Assembly: GCF_001654985.1 (NCBI RefSeq)
Contig: NZ_LXEU01000096.1
Location: forward strand, 1-45,642
Reading direction: 5' to 3'
Source: Kluyvera georgiana ATCC 51603
GTDB lineage: Bacteria; Pseudomonadota; Gammaproteobacteria; Enterobacterales; Enterobacteriaceae
DNA: 45,642 nt
The notes below the pieces were generated by a model that saw only the letters and a list, made by a program, of their open reading frames with translations, was not told where the DNA came from and searched no databases. Below are positions 19,573-29,378 of the stretch, in pieces. Numbering within the stretch: position 1 is the first letter of the stretch; every line of letters begins with the position of its first letter. The position numbers and the translations under genes were made by a program.

Positions 19573-20367
19573 ATGTTTTTAGTCGACTCGCATTGCCATC
19601 TCGATGGCCTTGATTATCAATCCCTGCATAAAGACGTGGATGACGTGATGGCGAAAGCCGCCGCGCGCGACGTCCGCTTTGCCCTGGCCGTCGCGACGAC
19701 GCTGCCGGGCTACCGTCATATGCGTGAACTGGTGGGCAACCGCCCGGAAGTGGTCTTCTCCTGCGGTGTGCATCCGCTCAATCAGGATGAACCGTACGAT
19801 GTTGAAGCGCTGCGCCGTCTGGCGGCAGAAGAGGGCGTGGTCGCGATGGGCGAAACCGGCCTTGATTACTTCTATACGCCGGAAACCAAACCGCAGCAGC
19901 AGCTGTCGTTTCGCCACCATATTCAGATTGGCCGTGAGCTCAACAAGCCGGTGATCGTCCATACCCGTGACGCGCGCGCCGATACGCTGGCCATCCTGCG
20001 GGAAGAAAAAGTGACGGATTGCGGCGGTGTACTACACTGTTTCACTGAAGACGTGGAGACGGCAGGAACGCTACTGGATATGGGGTTTTACATCTCGTTT
20101 TCCGGGATTGTGACCTTCCGTAACGCGGAGCAACTGCGCGAAGCCGCGCGCTATGTTCCGCTGGACAGGCTGCTGGTCGAGACCGATTCGCCTTATCTGG
20201 CGCCGGTACCGCATCGGGGTAAAGAGAACCAGCCGGCGATGGTGCGCGATGTCGCTGAGTACATGGCGGTGTTGAAAGGCGTAAGCGTTGAACAGCTGGC
20301 TCAGCAGACTACTGAAAACTTCTCGACTCTCTTCCATATCGATCCCGCGCGTCTGCAATCCGCCTGA
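19573..20367 (+). CDS. ycfH: TatD-family metal-dependent hydrolase YcfH
   Basis: The 265-residue TIM-barrel protein has the TatD metal motifs: DSHCHLD at the N-terminus (His7, His9), GETGLDY, VHTRDA, HCFTED and ETDSPYLAP. The family contains metal-dependent nucleases, but the true substrate of YcfH is not settled. The ATG at 19573 gives the conserved MFLVDSHCHLD start and follows AGAGA. It lies 10 bases after holB and ends the pabC group. Confidence 0.95.
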   Translation: MFLVDSHCHLDGLDYQSLHKDVDDVMAKAAARDVRFALAVATTLPGYRHMRELVGNRPEVVFSCGVHPLNQDEPYDVEALRRLAAEEGVVAMGETGLDYFYTPETKPQQQLSFRHHIQIGRELNKPVIVHTRDARADTLAILREEKVTDCGGVLHCFTEDVETAGTLLDMGFYISFSGIVTFRNAEQLREAARYVPLDRLLVETDSPYLAPVPHRGKENQPAMVRDVAEYMAVLKGVSVEQLAQQTTENFSTLFHIDPARLQSA

Positions 20368-20416
20368 TTTCCGAGCTTATTTTATTGCTCGTAATTAATG
20401 GTTAAAGCGAGTACAG

Positions 20417-20442
20417 TTCACCGCCGTAAAAGTGGCGGTGAA
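20417..20442 (+). terminator. hairpin after ycfH
   Basis: TTCACCGCC and GGCGGTGAA form a perfect 9-bp stem with an eight-base loop, about 50 bases after the ycfH stop. No T run follows, so it may act in 3'-end protection or Rho-dependent termination. Confidence 0.45.
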
Positions 20443-20504
20443 TGTTAATCTTGCAACATACAGACACGTTTTCTGTAAAGAAGATTAGGTTTTTTCGCCA
20501 TAGC

Positions 20505-20570
20505 TCTTTGAAACGTGATAACCGTCAAACAAAATCGCGGGGATTTATTTTACTCTGTGTAATAAATAAA
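20505..20570 (+). promoter_or_regulatory. ptsG promoter with CRP and Mlc sites
   Basis: The segment with AACGTGATAACCGTCAAAC resembles the CRP site of E. coli ptsG, and the AT-rich TTATTTTACTCTGTGTAATA (about 20545-20563) resembles the main Mlc operator. Together they imply cAMP-CRP activation and Mlc repression that glucose relieves. The rest of the 302-base ycfH-ptsG gap holds the hairpin after ycfH and the mRNA leader. Confidence 0.6.
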
Positions 20571-20647
20571 AAGGGCACTTAGATGTCCTGTCCCTGGTGA
20601 GTCTCTCCCCTCTCACCGATGCGTGAAAACGTAGATAAAAGTACAAA

Positions 20648-20669
20648 AAACTCAGGAGCACTCCTTATT
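20648..20669 (+). promoter_or_regulatory. ptsG ribosome site and probable SgrS target
   Basis: The leader reads AAACTCAGGAGCACTCC before the ATG. The ACTCAGGAG core is the part of E. coli ptsG mRNA bound by the small RNA SgrS during phosphosugar stress. Upstream bases differ from E. coli, so pairing is probably shorter. SgrS itself is not in this window. Confidence 0.5.
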
Positions 20670-22103
20670 ATGTTTAAGAATGCATTTGCTAACCTGCAGA
20701 AGGTCGGTAAATCGCTGATGCTGCCGGTTTCCGTACTGCCTATCGCAGGTATCCTGCTGGGCGTCGGTTCCGCAAACTTCAGCTGGCTGCCAGCCGTCGT
20801 TTCTCATGTTATGGCAGAAGCAGGCGGTTCTGTTTTTGCTAACATGCCGCTTATCTTCGCTATCGGTGTGGCGTTAGGCTTCACCAATAACGATGGCGTA
20901 TCCGCACTGGCCTCAGTCGTCGCTTATGGCATCATGGTGAAAACCATGGCTGTGGTTGCGCCGCTGGTACTGCACTTACCGGCTGAAGAAATTGCCGCTA
21001 AACACCTGGCTGATACCGGTGTGCTCGGCGGTATTATCTCCGGTGCTATCGCTGCGTACATGTTCAACCGCTTCTACCGCATTAAGCTGCCAGAATATCT
21101 GGGCTTCTTCGCGGGCAAGCGCTTTGTACCGATTATCTCAGGTCTGGCCGCTATCTTTACCGGCGTGATCCTGTCCTTCATCTGGCCGCCAATCGGTACC
21201 GCTATCCAGACCTTCTCTCAGTGGGCTGCTTACCAGAACCCGGTTGTCGCGTTCGGTATCTACGGCTTCATCGAGCGTTGCCTGGTGCCGTTCGGTCTGC
21301 ACCATATCTGGAACGTTCCTTTCCAGATGCAGATCGGCGAATACACCAACGCGGCAGGCCAGGTATTCCACGGCGACATCCCGCGTTACATGGCGGGCGA
21401 CCCGACTGCGGGCAAACTGTCCGGTGGCTTCCTGTTCAAAATGTACGGTCTGCCGGCAGCGGCTATCGCTATCTGGCACTCTGCTAAACCAGAGAACCGC
21501 GCGAAAGTGGGCGGTATCATGATCTCCGCAGCGTTGACCTCGTTCCTGACCGGTATCACCGAGCCGATCGAGTTCTCCTTCATGTTCGTTGCGCCGATCC
21601 TGTACGTTATCCACGCGATTCTGGCGGGTCTGGCGTTCCCGATCTGTATCCTGCTGGGTATGCGTGACGGTACTTCGTTCTCTCACGGTCTGATCGACTT
21701 TATCGTTCTGTCCGGTAACAGCAGCAAGCTGTGGCTGTTCCCGATTGTCGGTATTTGCTATGCGATCGTGTACTACGTTATCTTCCGCGTGCTGATTAAA
21801 GCACTGGATCTGAAAACGCCGGGTCGTGAAGACACCACTGAAGAATCCAAAGCGGGCGCAACCAGTGAAATGGCTCCGGCGCTGATTGCAGCCTTCGGCG
21901 GTAAAGAAAACATCACCAACCTCGACGCTTGTATCACCCGTCTGCGCGTCAGCGTAGCCGACGTCGCCAAAGTGGATCAGGCTGGCCTGAAGAAACTGGG
22001 CGCTGCGGGTGTGGTAGTCGCAGGTTCCGGCGTTCAGGCGATTTTCGGGACCAAATCCGATAACCTGAAAACCGAGATGGACGACTATATTCGCAATAAC
22101 TAA
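20670..22103 (+). CDS. ptsG: glucose-specific PTS enzyme IICB
   Basis: PtsG imports and phosphorylates glucose at the inner membrane, taking phosphate from IIA-Glc (Crr). The 477-residue length equals E. coli. A hydrophobic IIC domain (about residues 1-385) is joined by a linker to a IIB domain with the phosphorylated Cys421 in [17 protein letters not shown], the family's sugar-binding segment, is present. The ATG at 20670 gives the known [10 protein letters not shown] start. Confidence 0.98.
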   Translation: MFKNAFANLQKVGKSLMLPVSVLPIAGILLGVGSANFSWLPAVVSHVMAEAGGSVFANMPLIFAIGVALGFTNNDGVSALASVVAYGIMVKTMAVVAPLVLHLPAEEIAAKHLADTGVLGGIISGAIAAYMFNRFYRIKLPEYLGFFAGKRFVPIISGLAAIFTGVILSFIWPPIGTAIQTFSQWAAYQNPVVAFGIYGFIERCLVPFGLHHIWNVPFQMQIGEYTNAAGQVFHGDIPRYMAGDPTAGKLSGGFLFKMYGLPAAAIAIWHSAKPENRAKVGGIMISAALTSFLTGITEPIEFSFMFVAPILYVIHAILAGLAFPICILLGMRDGTSFSHGLIDFIVLSGNSSKLWLFPIVGICYAIVYYVIFRVLIKALDLKTPGREDTTEESKAGATSEMAPALIAAFGGKENITNLDACITRLRVSVADVAKVDQAGLKKLGAAGVVVAGSGVQAIFGTKSDNLKTEMDDYIRNN

Positions 22104-22134
22104 GTTATTTCGAAGTCGAAAATTTGGGGAGACT

Positions 22135-22160
22135 AAGGCAGCCGAATGGCTGCCTTTTTT
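22135..22160 (+). terminator. ptsG terminator
   Basis: AAGGCAGCC and GGCTGCCTT form a 9-bp stem with a GAAT loop, followed by TTTT, a clear intrinsic terminator. Confidence 0.85.
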
Positions 22161-22182
22161 ACGTCTGCCGGATGGGAGCCGC

Positions 22183-22213
22183 TCCCGGCGGCGCTTCGCC
22201 TGGCCGGGCTACC
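22183..22213. repeat. REP-like palindromic element
   Basis: CTCCCGGCGGCGCTTCGCC followed by TGGCCGGGCTAC resembles the enterobacterial REP family: a GC-rich imperfect palindrome with a CTTCG-type loop. It lies between two converging terminators of ptsG and fhuE, a usual REP site. Confidence 0.6.
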
Positions 22214-22276
22214 TGGAAGCTGTAGCTCTGACGAGGCACGTCTGTGCCGACTCCGGGAACGCGATGCTTATACAGA

Positions 22277-22303
22277 CAAAAAAGGGAGCCTTGTGGCTCC
22301 CTT
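22277..22303 (-). terminator. fhuE terminator
   Basis: AAGGGAGCC and GGCTCCCTT form a 9-bp stem with a TTGT loop, with an A run on the left that reads as U on the minus strand, just after the fhuE stop. Confidence 0.8.
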
Positions 22304-22323
22304 GGTTTTATCTGGCAATTAAA

Positions 22324-24501
22324 TCAGAACTGATAGCTGGCGGTGACGCTGACGTTGCGCGGCTCACCGTAGACTATCGAACCGTCGATATTGGTATCGT
22401 AGGTTTTATCAAACAGGTTGTTGATATTGCCCTGTAGGGCAAAGTTTTTGGTGACCTGGTAGCGGGTGAATAAATCCACCAGCGCATAGCTGCCTTGCTC
22501 GGCGCGGAAGGTGCCGAATGGCGTCACGGTATCTTTGTACACCCGGTTCTGCCAGTTCACGCCGCCCCCGACGGTCAGATCCGGCATCATCGGCAAACGA
22601 TAGCGGGTAAACATCTTCAGGGTGGTGCGCGGCAGATTCGGGTTTACCGCCTTGCCATCGCTGTCTTCCGCCACGTAGCGGGTGGCCCCGAAGGTCATCT
22701 GCCAGTTATCGGTGAGCGCGCCGTTAATTTCAAATTCTACGCCTTTGCTGACGGTGCCGTCGACGGTAGTGTAGGCGATTTCGCCGTTGCTGCCGGCAAT
22801 CGGCACGCCGGTCGACTGCCCCAGGTTATCCTGCTCAATGCGGAACACGGATAGGGTCGTGGTCAGGCGACTGTCCATCCAGTCTGATTTCAGACCTACT
22901 TCGTAGTTGTTGCCGGTAATCGGCTTCAGGTATTTACCGGAACTGTCTTTGTCGTTTTGCGGCTGGAAGATGGAGGTATAGCTGGCGTAGGTTGACCAGT
23001 TATCATTGATGTCATACACCAGGCCCGCGTACGGCGTGGTGTGGTTTTGCTCCATATTGTAGGACAGCGTGCTGACGCTCCAGTTGGTATAACGCGCGCC
23101 GATAATCAGATGCAGCGGGTCGGCCAGCGAAAAACGAGTGGCGGCATACAGCGACTTCATGCGCGTGGTATCGTCCTGCGCCAGGCTCTGCGAGGTCCAG
23201 TTGGTTTCCGGGAAGCTGGCGCTGTTGAAATTATCAAAGTTACCTATTTGATCCGGGAAGACGTTGTCCCAGGCGCTGAAGTAACGGTTATTTTGTTTGC
23301 TATAGCTGCCGCCGAGCATCAGGTTGTGCTGACGGCCAAACAGATCGTAGCTGCCATCGGTGTACAGATCGACAGCATCCACTTTGCGCTTGCCGCTGTT
23401 CCACCCGGTCCCGCCCACGTAGTCATAGCCTGGGCCGTAGTTGCTGGACGGACCAACCAGAGAACCGTCGGCTTTGTTCACGTAGGCATCGATGTACATC
23501 ATTTTACTGTCGAATTTCACTTCGGAGTGGGTGGCATTCAGCGTTGCCTGCCAGGTATCGGCAAAGCGCTGCGTCAGCGTCATAAAGACCTTATTAATGT
23601 CTTTATCGTTGTAGGCCCAATCCGGTGACGTACTGCGCGCGCGATCGTAATGGTTAGTGCTGCCGTCGGTATTCCAGCGCGGTAGGCCGCCCCAGGTTGG
23701 GCTATTGATATCAATACGTTGATATTCATAACCAACGGAGAGGCTGGTGGTATCGCCAAGGTCGGCATCGAGAATACCGGAGAAGAAGGTTTTGTCGTTG
23801 TTATAGCGGTCGAGCCAGGAATCGTTGTTCTGATAGCCGGCCACGATTCGCGCACGCACTTTACCGTCTTCGGTCAGCGGACTTTGCAGGTCGGCAACGT
23901 AGCGCTGTTTATTCCAGCTGCCATATTCCGCCGAAAGATTGCCGGTAAATTCGCGGCTGGTGGCGTGTTTGCGGACCATGTTGATGGCGGCAGAAGGATT
24001 GCCTGTCCCTGTCATCAGGCCGTTCGCGCCGCGCACCACTTCTACGCGTTCAAACAACGCGGTATCGGAAAGGGCATCGCCGAGGTTCCAGCGGGATTCA
24101 AAATAGGTCGGGATCCCGTCGACCATATAGTTGTCAATTTCAAAGCCGCGAGAGAAGTAGCTGGTACGGTCGGAATCGGCCTGGCTGCTGGTAATGCCCA
24201 TGGTGTTGTTCATCACATCGCCCAGCGTTTGCAGCTGCTGATCCTGCATCCGCTGTTCGCTGACGATGGTGACCGACTGAGGAATATCGCGTTGGACCAT
24301 CTGCATCTTCGTGCCGGCAGTGGTGGTTTTCACGCTGTAGTCCTGCGTTTCGCTATCGCTGCCCGTATTGCTGGTGCCGTCAACGATAATAGTATCTTCA
24401 CTGGCGGCAACGCTTAAGCCCGGTGACAACGCGAGCGCGATGCCCATTGCCAGCATTGACGGCGCCAGGCGGCCGTTGCGGATATTTGAAGAGTGAGACA
24501 T
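22324..24501 (-). CDS. fhuE: TonB-dependent receptor for ferric coprogen/rhodotorulic acid
   Basis: FhuE takes up fungal hydroxamate siderophores across the outer membrane with energy from TonB. The 725-residue protein has a signal peptide ending near SVAA, a TonB-box-like EDTIIVDG, a plug with QRDIPQSVTIVSEQRM, and a 22-strand barrel ending SVTASYQF with terminal Phe. It is close in length to E. coli FhuE (729). It lies next to ptsG as in E. coli. A degenerate Fur-like site is upstream. Confidence 0.95.
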   Translation of the reverse strand: MSHSSNIRNGRLAPSMLAMGIALALSPGLSVAASEDTIIVDGTSNTGSDSETQDYSVKTTTAGTKMQMVQRDIPQSVTIVSEQRMQDQQLQTLGDVMNNTMGITSSQADSDRTSYFSRGFEIDNYMVDGIPTYFESRWNLGDALSDTALFERVEVVRGANGLMTGTGNPSAAINMVRKHATSREFTGNLSAEYGSWNKQRYVADLQSPLTEDGKVRARIVAGYQNNDSWLDRYNNDKTFFSGILDADLGDTTSLSVGYEYQRIDINSPTWGGLPRWNTDGSTNHYDRARSTSPDWAYNDKDINKVFMTLTQRFADTWQATLNATHSEVKFDSKMMYIDAYVNKADGSLVGPSSNYGPGYDYVGGTGWNSGKRKVDAVDLYTDGSYDLFGRQHNLMLGGSYSKQNNRYFSAWDNVFPDQIGNFDNFNSASFPETNWTSQSLAQDDTTRMKSLYAATRFSLADPLHLIIGARYTNWSVSTLSYNMEQNHTTPYAGLVYDINDNWSTYASYTSIFQPQNDKDSSGKYLKPITGNNYEVGLKSDWMDSRLTTTLSVFRIEQDNLGQSTGVPIAGSNGEIAYTTVDGTVSKGVEFEINGALTDNWQMTFGATRYVAEDSDGKAVNPNLPRTTLKMFTRYRLPMMPDLTVGGGVNWQNRVYKDTVTPFGTFRAEQGSYALVDLFTRYQVTKNFALQGNINNLFDKTYDTNIDGSIVYGEPRNVSVTASYQF

Positions 24502-24591
24502 ATAAACCCTTAATCAATCGTCATTATTTTTGTCCGCCGCTCTGTGGTGACGGTCGTGTTATAGGCCAACGCGCATGCATAAAATGAATGC

Positions 24592-24612
24592 AAATGAGAA
24601 ATATACGCATTT
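24592..24612 (-). promoter_or_regulatory. possible Fur site upstream of fhuE
   Basis: AAATG and CATTT flank an AT-rich core in a 21-base stretch about 90 bases before the fhuE ATG. It matches the Fur consensus poorly, but iron control of this gene is expected from the family. Confidence 0.3.
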
Positions 24613-24689
24613 TTATTTCAATGTAAACAAAAGTCAGAATGCGATTGGGCAAGAATGAAACGCGATTTCAGGAATGGCGAGAAAGCAAT

Positions 24690-24709
24690 ACGGCCGCAAC
24701 AGCGGCCGT
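24690..24709 (-). terminator. hairpin after mfd
   Basis: ACGGCCGC and GCGGCCGT form a perfect 8-bp stem with an AACA loop, 40 bases beyond the mfd stop. On the minus strand the following bases are only weakly T-rich. Confidence 0.55.
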
Positions 24710-24749
24710 ATAAGGGTAAAAAAATAAAGGAATCAGTATGTTATTTCGT

Positions 24750-27700
24750 TCAGGCGAGGGCGTTTTCTTCCAGTTGGCGCATAAACTGGCGAACCCAGTC
24801 CATTCGCATTTTACGCTCGCCCAGTTCCTGGAAGAACTTCAGGCGCGTCGGGCCGTCGAGGCGGAAGTGCTGCGGCTGTTTCTGTAGCAGACCAATCAGC
24901 CACGTCGGATTGACGTGATTCTTCTCGGCAAACTCAATCACGCCGCCTTTCTCGTTGCCTTCCAGCTTGCGGATCCCGAGCTTCTGCGCCTGCTGACGCA
25001 GACGGGCGATATCCAGCAGATTACGCGCAGCATCCGGCAGTAGACCGAAGCGGTCGATCAGCTCGACCTTGATCTCTTCCAGCTCGTTTTCATTCTTCGC
25101 GCTGGCAATCCGCTTGTAGAAGGAGAGGCGCGTGTTGACGTCCGGGATAAAATCATCCGGCAACAGCGACGGCATACGCAGCTCAACTTCGGTTTGCTGG
25201 CTGGTTAAATCCTCCAGCGACGGTTCGCGACCCTCTTTTAGCGCATCGACGGCGTTTTCCAGCATCTCCATGTACAGCGAGAAGCCAATGGACTCCATCT
25301 GCCCGCTTTGCCCTTCGCCCAGCAGCTCGCCCGCACCGCGAATTTCGAGGTCGTGGGTGGCGAGCGCAAAACCTGCGCCCAAATCTTCCAGCGAGGCGAT
25401 GGCTTCCAGACGTTTCTGGGCGTCTGGGGTCATGGCTTTCGGATGCGGCGTCAGCAGCCAGGCATAGGCCTGGTGGTGCGAACGCCCCACGCGTCCACGT
25501 AGCTGATGCAGCTGTGCCAGACCAAAGTGGTCGGCGCGTTCGATGATGATGGTATTGGCGGTAGGAATGTCGATACCGGTCTCAATGATGGTGGTACACA
25601 CCAGCACGTTGAAGCGCTGGTGGTGGAAATCGTTCATCACCCGTTCCAGTTCGCGTTCGCGCATCTGGCCATGACCGATGGCGATACGCGCTTCCGGCAC
25701 CAGTTCCGCCAGCCTGTCGGCGGCTTTCTGAATATTTTCGACATCGTTGTACAGGTAGTACACCTGGCCGCCGCGCAGCGTTTCACGCAGAATAGCTTCG
25801 CGCACCACCAGACTATCGTACTCACGCACGAAGGTTTTGACCGCCAGACGGCGGGCGGGCGGGGTGGCAATAATCGACAGATCGCGCATGCCGCTCATTG
25901 CCATATTCAGGGTTCGCGGAATAGGCGTGGCGGTGAGCGTCAGAATGTCGACGTCGGCGCGCATCGCTTTAATGCGCTCTTTGTGGCGCACGCCGAAGCG
26001 ATGCTCTTCATCGACGATCAGTAGCCCCAGATCGCGTAGCTTCACGTCGCTTTGCAGCAGCTTGTGGGTTCCGATCAGAATATCAATTTTACCCTCGGCG
26101 GCTTCGGCCAGAATCTGCGTCTGCTCTTTGGCGCTGCGGAAGCGGGAAAGCATCTCAATGCGCACCGGCCAGTTGGCGAAACGGTCGCGGAAGTTATCAT
26201 AGTGCTGCTGCGCTAGCAGGGTCGTCGGCACTAGCACCGCAACCTGTTTGTGGTTCTCGACCGCGAGGAAGGCGGCGCGCATGGCGACCTCGGTTTTACC
26301 AAAGCCAACGTCGCCGCACACCAGACGATCCATCGCCAGCGGCTGGCACATGTCGCTGAGCACCGCGTTGATCGCCTGTGCCTGGTCCGGTGTCGTTTCA
26401 AATGGGAAACTATCGCAGAACAGCTGATACTGTTCACGATCGTGTTTGAAGGCAAAGCCTTCTTTCGCCGCGCGCTGAGCGTAGATATCCAGCAGCTCCG
26501 CGGCCACATCGCGCACTTTTTCCGCCGCTTTTTGTCGCGCGCGGCTCCAGGCATCGCCGCCCAGTTTGTGCAGCGGCGCGTTCTCTTCCGCACCGCCAGC
26601 GTAGCGGCTAATCAGGTGCAATGAGGAGACCGGTACGTACAGCTTGGCGTCGTTGGCGTAGGTGAGGATCAGATACTCGGCGGTGATGCCGCCTGCTTCC
26701 AGAGTCGTCATTCCGCCGTAGCGCCCCACGCCGTGCTCAAGATGCACCACCGGCTGGCCGATGTGCAGTTCTGCCAGGTTGCGAATCAGGGTATCCGGGT
26801 TAATGGTCCGCCGGGCATCCTGACGGCGACGCGCCACGCGCTCGCCCAGCAGGTCGCTTTCGCAAATCAGCGCCAGGTTATGCTGCGTATCGATAAAGCC
26901 GTGCTCGGCGGCGCCTATCATCAGATAGTGACCTTTACCGCTCGCTTCATCCAGCCGTTGAATACGTTTTGGCGACAGCTTGATCCGCGCCAACAGTTCG
27001 CCTAACGCTTCGCGGCGACCCTCGCTCTCTACCGAGAAGACCACCGGCCCGCTAAAGGACTCGATAAACTTACGCAGGTTATCCAGCGGCGATTTGTTTT
27101 GCGCCTGGACGGAGAGGTCCGGCAGCGGCTGGAAGCCGAGGTTGGTATTCGCCGCTTTGTCTGCCAGATGCTCGGTTTTGAGCTGGATGCGCGGCCATTT
27201 TTTCAGCTCTCTGTTCAGCTCTTCGGTACGCAGCCACAGCGTTGCAGGAGGCAGCAGCGGGCGCATCGGATCCACGCCCCGGTTTTCAAAACGCGCCTGC
27301 GCGTCAGCCTGGAAACGGTTGGCGCTGGCCTCAACGTCACCGGTATTCACCAGCAGGGTATTGGCCGGGAAATAGCTGAACAGCGCGGGTAGCGGCTCGC
27401 TGAAGAAGAGCGGCTGCCAGTATTCGATCCCGGCAGGCAGCGTGCCTTTACTGACCTGCTGGTAGATATGCTCGGCATCACGTTTGACCTCAAACTTATC
27501 GCGCCACTGGCTGCGGAACAGCTCGATAGCGGTTTTGTCGGTCGGAAATTCGTGGGCGGGCAGCAGGTTAATGGCCTCAACTTCTTCCAGCGTACGCTGG
27601 CTGTCGACGTCAAAGACGCGCAGGCTGTCGATTTCATCATCGAAGAAGTCAAGGCGATAAGGCTGCTCGCTGCCCATCGGGTAGAGATCCAGCAGCGCGC

Positions 27701-28196
27701 CGCGGGTAGCATATTCACCGTGCTCCATTACCTGATCGACGTGACGGTAGCCCGCGCTGTCGAGCTGGCTACGCAGGGCGTCGCGCGACAGGCGCTGGCC
27801 TTTTTTCATCACCAGCGCGTGGCCGTGCAGGAAACTGTGCGGGCAGACGCGCTGCATCAATGTGCTGGCCGGCACGATCAATACGCCACGCTGCATCGTC
27901 GGCAGTTGGTAGAGCGTCGACAGGCGCGAAGAGATAATATCCTGATGCGGTGAGAAACTGTCGTAGGGCAACGTTTCCCAGTCGGCCAGGTTCATCACCA
28001 GGCTGTCGGTAAACTGGGTAATTTCATCGTGCAGGCGCAGGGCATTTTGCATATCCGGGGCGATCAACACCACCGGCCCCGCATGACGTTCAGCGATATC
28101 CGCCACCAGCGTCGCGCAGGCCGCGCCGGTCAGTTCACCAAGCAGGCGCTGGTCGCCGGGTTTTGTCGGTAGGGCATAACGGGCAAGTTCAGGCAT
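24750..28196 (-). CDS. mfd: transcription-repair coupling factor
   Basis: Mfd binds RNA polymerase stalled at DNA damage, pushes it off with an ATP-driven translocase and recruits UvrA. The 1148-residue protein matches E. coli: an N-terminal UvrB-like region, an RNA polymerase interaction domain, then a RecG-like helicase core with GDVGFGKTE (Walker A), VDEEHRFG (DEEH box) and TATPIPRT, and a C-terminal D7 domain. An upstream start at 28232 would add 12 residues; the MPELARYALP start matches the known one. Its neighbours differ from E. coli on both sides: fhuE rather than ldtC, and melR rather than ycfT. Confidence 0.98.
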   Translation of the reverse strand: MPELARYALPTKPGDQRLLGELTGAACATLVADIAERHAGPVVLIAPDMQNALRLHDEITQFTDSLVMNLADWETLPYDSFSPHQDIISSRLSTLYQLPTMQRGVLIVPASTLMQRVCPHSFLHGHALVMKKGQRLSRDALRSQLDSAGYRHVDQVMEHGEYATRGALLDLYPMGSEQPYRLDFFDDEIDSLRVFDVDSQRTLEEVEAINLLPAHEFPTDKTAIELFRSQWRDKFEVKRDAEHIYQQVSKGTLPAGIEYWQPLFFSEPLPALFSYFPANTLLVNTGDVEASANRFQADAQARFENRGVDPMRPLLPPATLWLRTEELNRELKKWPRIQLKTEHLADKAANTNLGFQPLPDLSVQAQNKSPLDNLRKFIESFSGPVVFSVESEGRREALGELLARIKLSPKRIQRLDEASGKGHYLMIGAAEHGFIDTQHNLALICESDLLGERVARRRQDARRTINPDTLIRNLAELHIGQPVVHLEHGVGRYGGMTTLEAGGITAEYLILTYANDAKLYVPVSSLHLISRYAGGAEENAPLHKLGGDAWSRARQKAAEKVRDVAAELLDIYAQRAAKEGFAFKHDREQYQLFCDSFPFETTPDQAQAINAVLSDMCQPLAMDRLVCGDVGFGKTEVAMRAAFLAVENHKQVAVLVPTTLLAQQHYDNFRDRFANWPVRIEMLSRFRSAKEQTQILAEAAEGKIDILIGTHKLLQSDVKLRDLGLLIVDEEHRFGVRHKERIKAMRADVDILTLTATPIPRTLNMAMSGMRDLSIIATPPARRLAVKTFVREYDSLVVREAILRETLRGGQVYYLYNDVENIQKAADRLAELVPEARIAIGHGQMRERELERVMNDFHHQRFNVLVCTTIIETGIDIPTANTIIIERADHFGLAQLHQLRGRVGRSHHQAYAWLLTPHPKAMTPDAQKRLEAIASLEDLGAGFALATHDLEIRGAGELLGEGQSGQMESIGFSLYMEMLENAVDALKEGREPSLEDLTSQQTEVELRMPSLLPDDFIPDVNTRLSFYKRIASAKNENELEEIKVELIDRFGLLPDAARNLLDIARLRQQAQKLGIRKLEGNEKGGVIEFAEKNHVNPTWLIGLLQKQPQHFRLDGPTRLKFFQELGERKMRMDWVRQFMRQLEENALA

Positions 28197-28313
28197 AGTC
28201 AGCGCACGTTCTCCAGATGGCCGTATTTCCACGGTAATAATATAAATTTGCTGTACTTATTATCCGTGATGGCGGCGGGAGTGCAACCGCTGAAAATGCG
28301 GCGCTTGCGCGTT

Positions 28314-29240
28314 TCAGATCATTTGCTTCTTCTGCTGGCTGAGCTTGCGGTACTGCTGTGGCGACATCCCGACCAGTTTACTGAAGGTGCTGTAAAAACG
28401 GCTACTGGAACGAAACCCCGCCGTCATCGCCACGTCGATGATGGTTTTATCCGTATCGCTCAATAGCGCGCGAACGTGGTTGATGCGCATCGCCGTAATG
28501 TACTGCTTTAAGGTGAGCTGCATGACGCGCTGGAAAATGCCCATCGCGTAGTTGGCGTTCAGCTTTACGTGTTCGGCAACATCATTGATGGTTAACGCCT
28601 GATCATAGTTATCAGCAATAAACCCAAGCATCTGGCTGACGTAAAACTGCGCGTGGCGCGAGACGCTGTTTTTGTGCGTGCGGGAGGTTTTATTCAGCAG
28701 GATGGGCCGCCAGCCGGAGAGGCTAAAACGCTTAAGCATCAGGGCGATTTCATCGATGGCCAACTGACGAATCTGTTCATTTGGGCTGGCGAGCTCCTGC
28801 TGCCAGCGGGTCACTTCAAAGGCGCTCAGCTGTTGAGTGGCGAGCGACTTTATCACCATGCCGTGGGTGACGTAGTTCACCAGTTCGCGGTCCAGCGGCC
28901 AGGAGAGGAACAAATGCATAGGGAGGCTGAAAATCGCCATCTGCTGACAATGACCTGGGCGGGTGAGCTGGTGCGGCGTACAGGCCCAGAACAGGGTGAT
29001 ATGTCCCTGTTTTATCTGCACGACTTCATTGTTGATCAGGTATTCGACGTCACCATCAAATGGCACGTTCACTTCGACCTGTCCGTGCCAGTGGCTGGCG
29101 GGCATGGCGTGCGGTGGACGCAGTTCAACATCAAGACGCTGGTATTCTGAATAGAGTGATAGTGGGCTACGGGTCTGCTTTTCATCGCCGTTACACATAT
29201 GCGGATCGGGCGGGAGATGAGAGATTGGCGCGTTGCTCAT
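28314..29240 (-). CDS. melR: melibiose operon regulator MelR (AraC family)
   Basis: MelR activates melAB when melibiose is present and represses its own gene. The 308-residue protein has an N-terminal cupin sensing domain with SHWHGQVEVNVPFDGDVEY and a C-terminal AraC domain with two helix-turn-helix units (AEHVKLNANYAMGIFQR and VAMTAGFRSSSRFYSTF). Identity to E. coli MelR is high along the whole length apart from the first 15 residues. It diverges from melA across 269 bases that hold the likely operators. The ATG has GGAG five bases upstream. Confidence 0.97.
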   Translation of the reverse strand: MSNAPISHLPPDPHMCNGDEKQTRSPLSLYSEYQRLDVELRPPHAMPASHWHGQVEVNVPFDGDVEYLINNEVVQIKQGHITLFWACTPHQLTRPGHCQQMAIFSLPMHLFLSWPLDRELVNYVTHGMVIKSLATQQLSAFEVTRWQQELASPNEQIRQLAIDEIALMLKRFSLSGWRPILLNKTSRTHKNSVSRHAQFYVSQMLGFIADNYDQALTINDVAEHVKLNANYAMGIFQRVMQLTLKQYITAMRINHVRALLSDTDKTIIDVAMTAGFRSSSRFYSTFSKLVGMSPQQYRKLSQQKKQMI

Positions 29241-29378
29241 GGCGGCTCCGTTTCCTGATTTATCAGAATGATGTCAGCGCGGGGAGACGTCAACCGGGAA
29301 GTCGGCTGTAAAATCCATCGCTTAGCCTAATAGTAACCGGTATTTCAGGCCGTATACTCTGCTTTTGCGCTCATTTAT

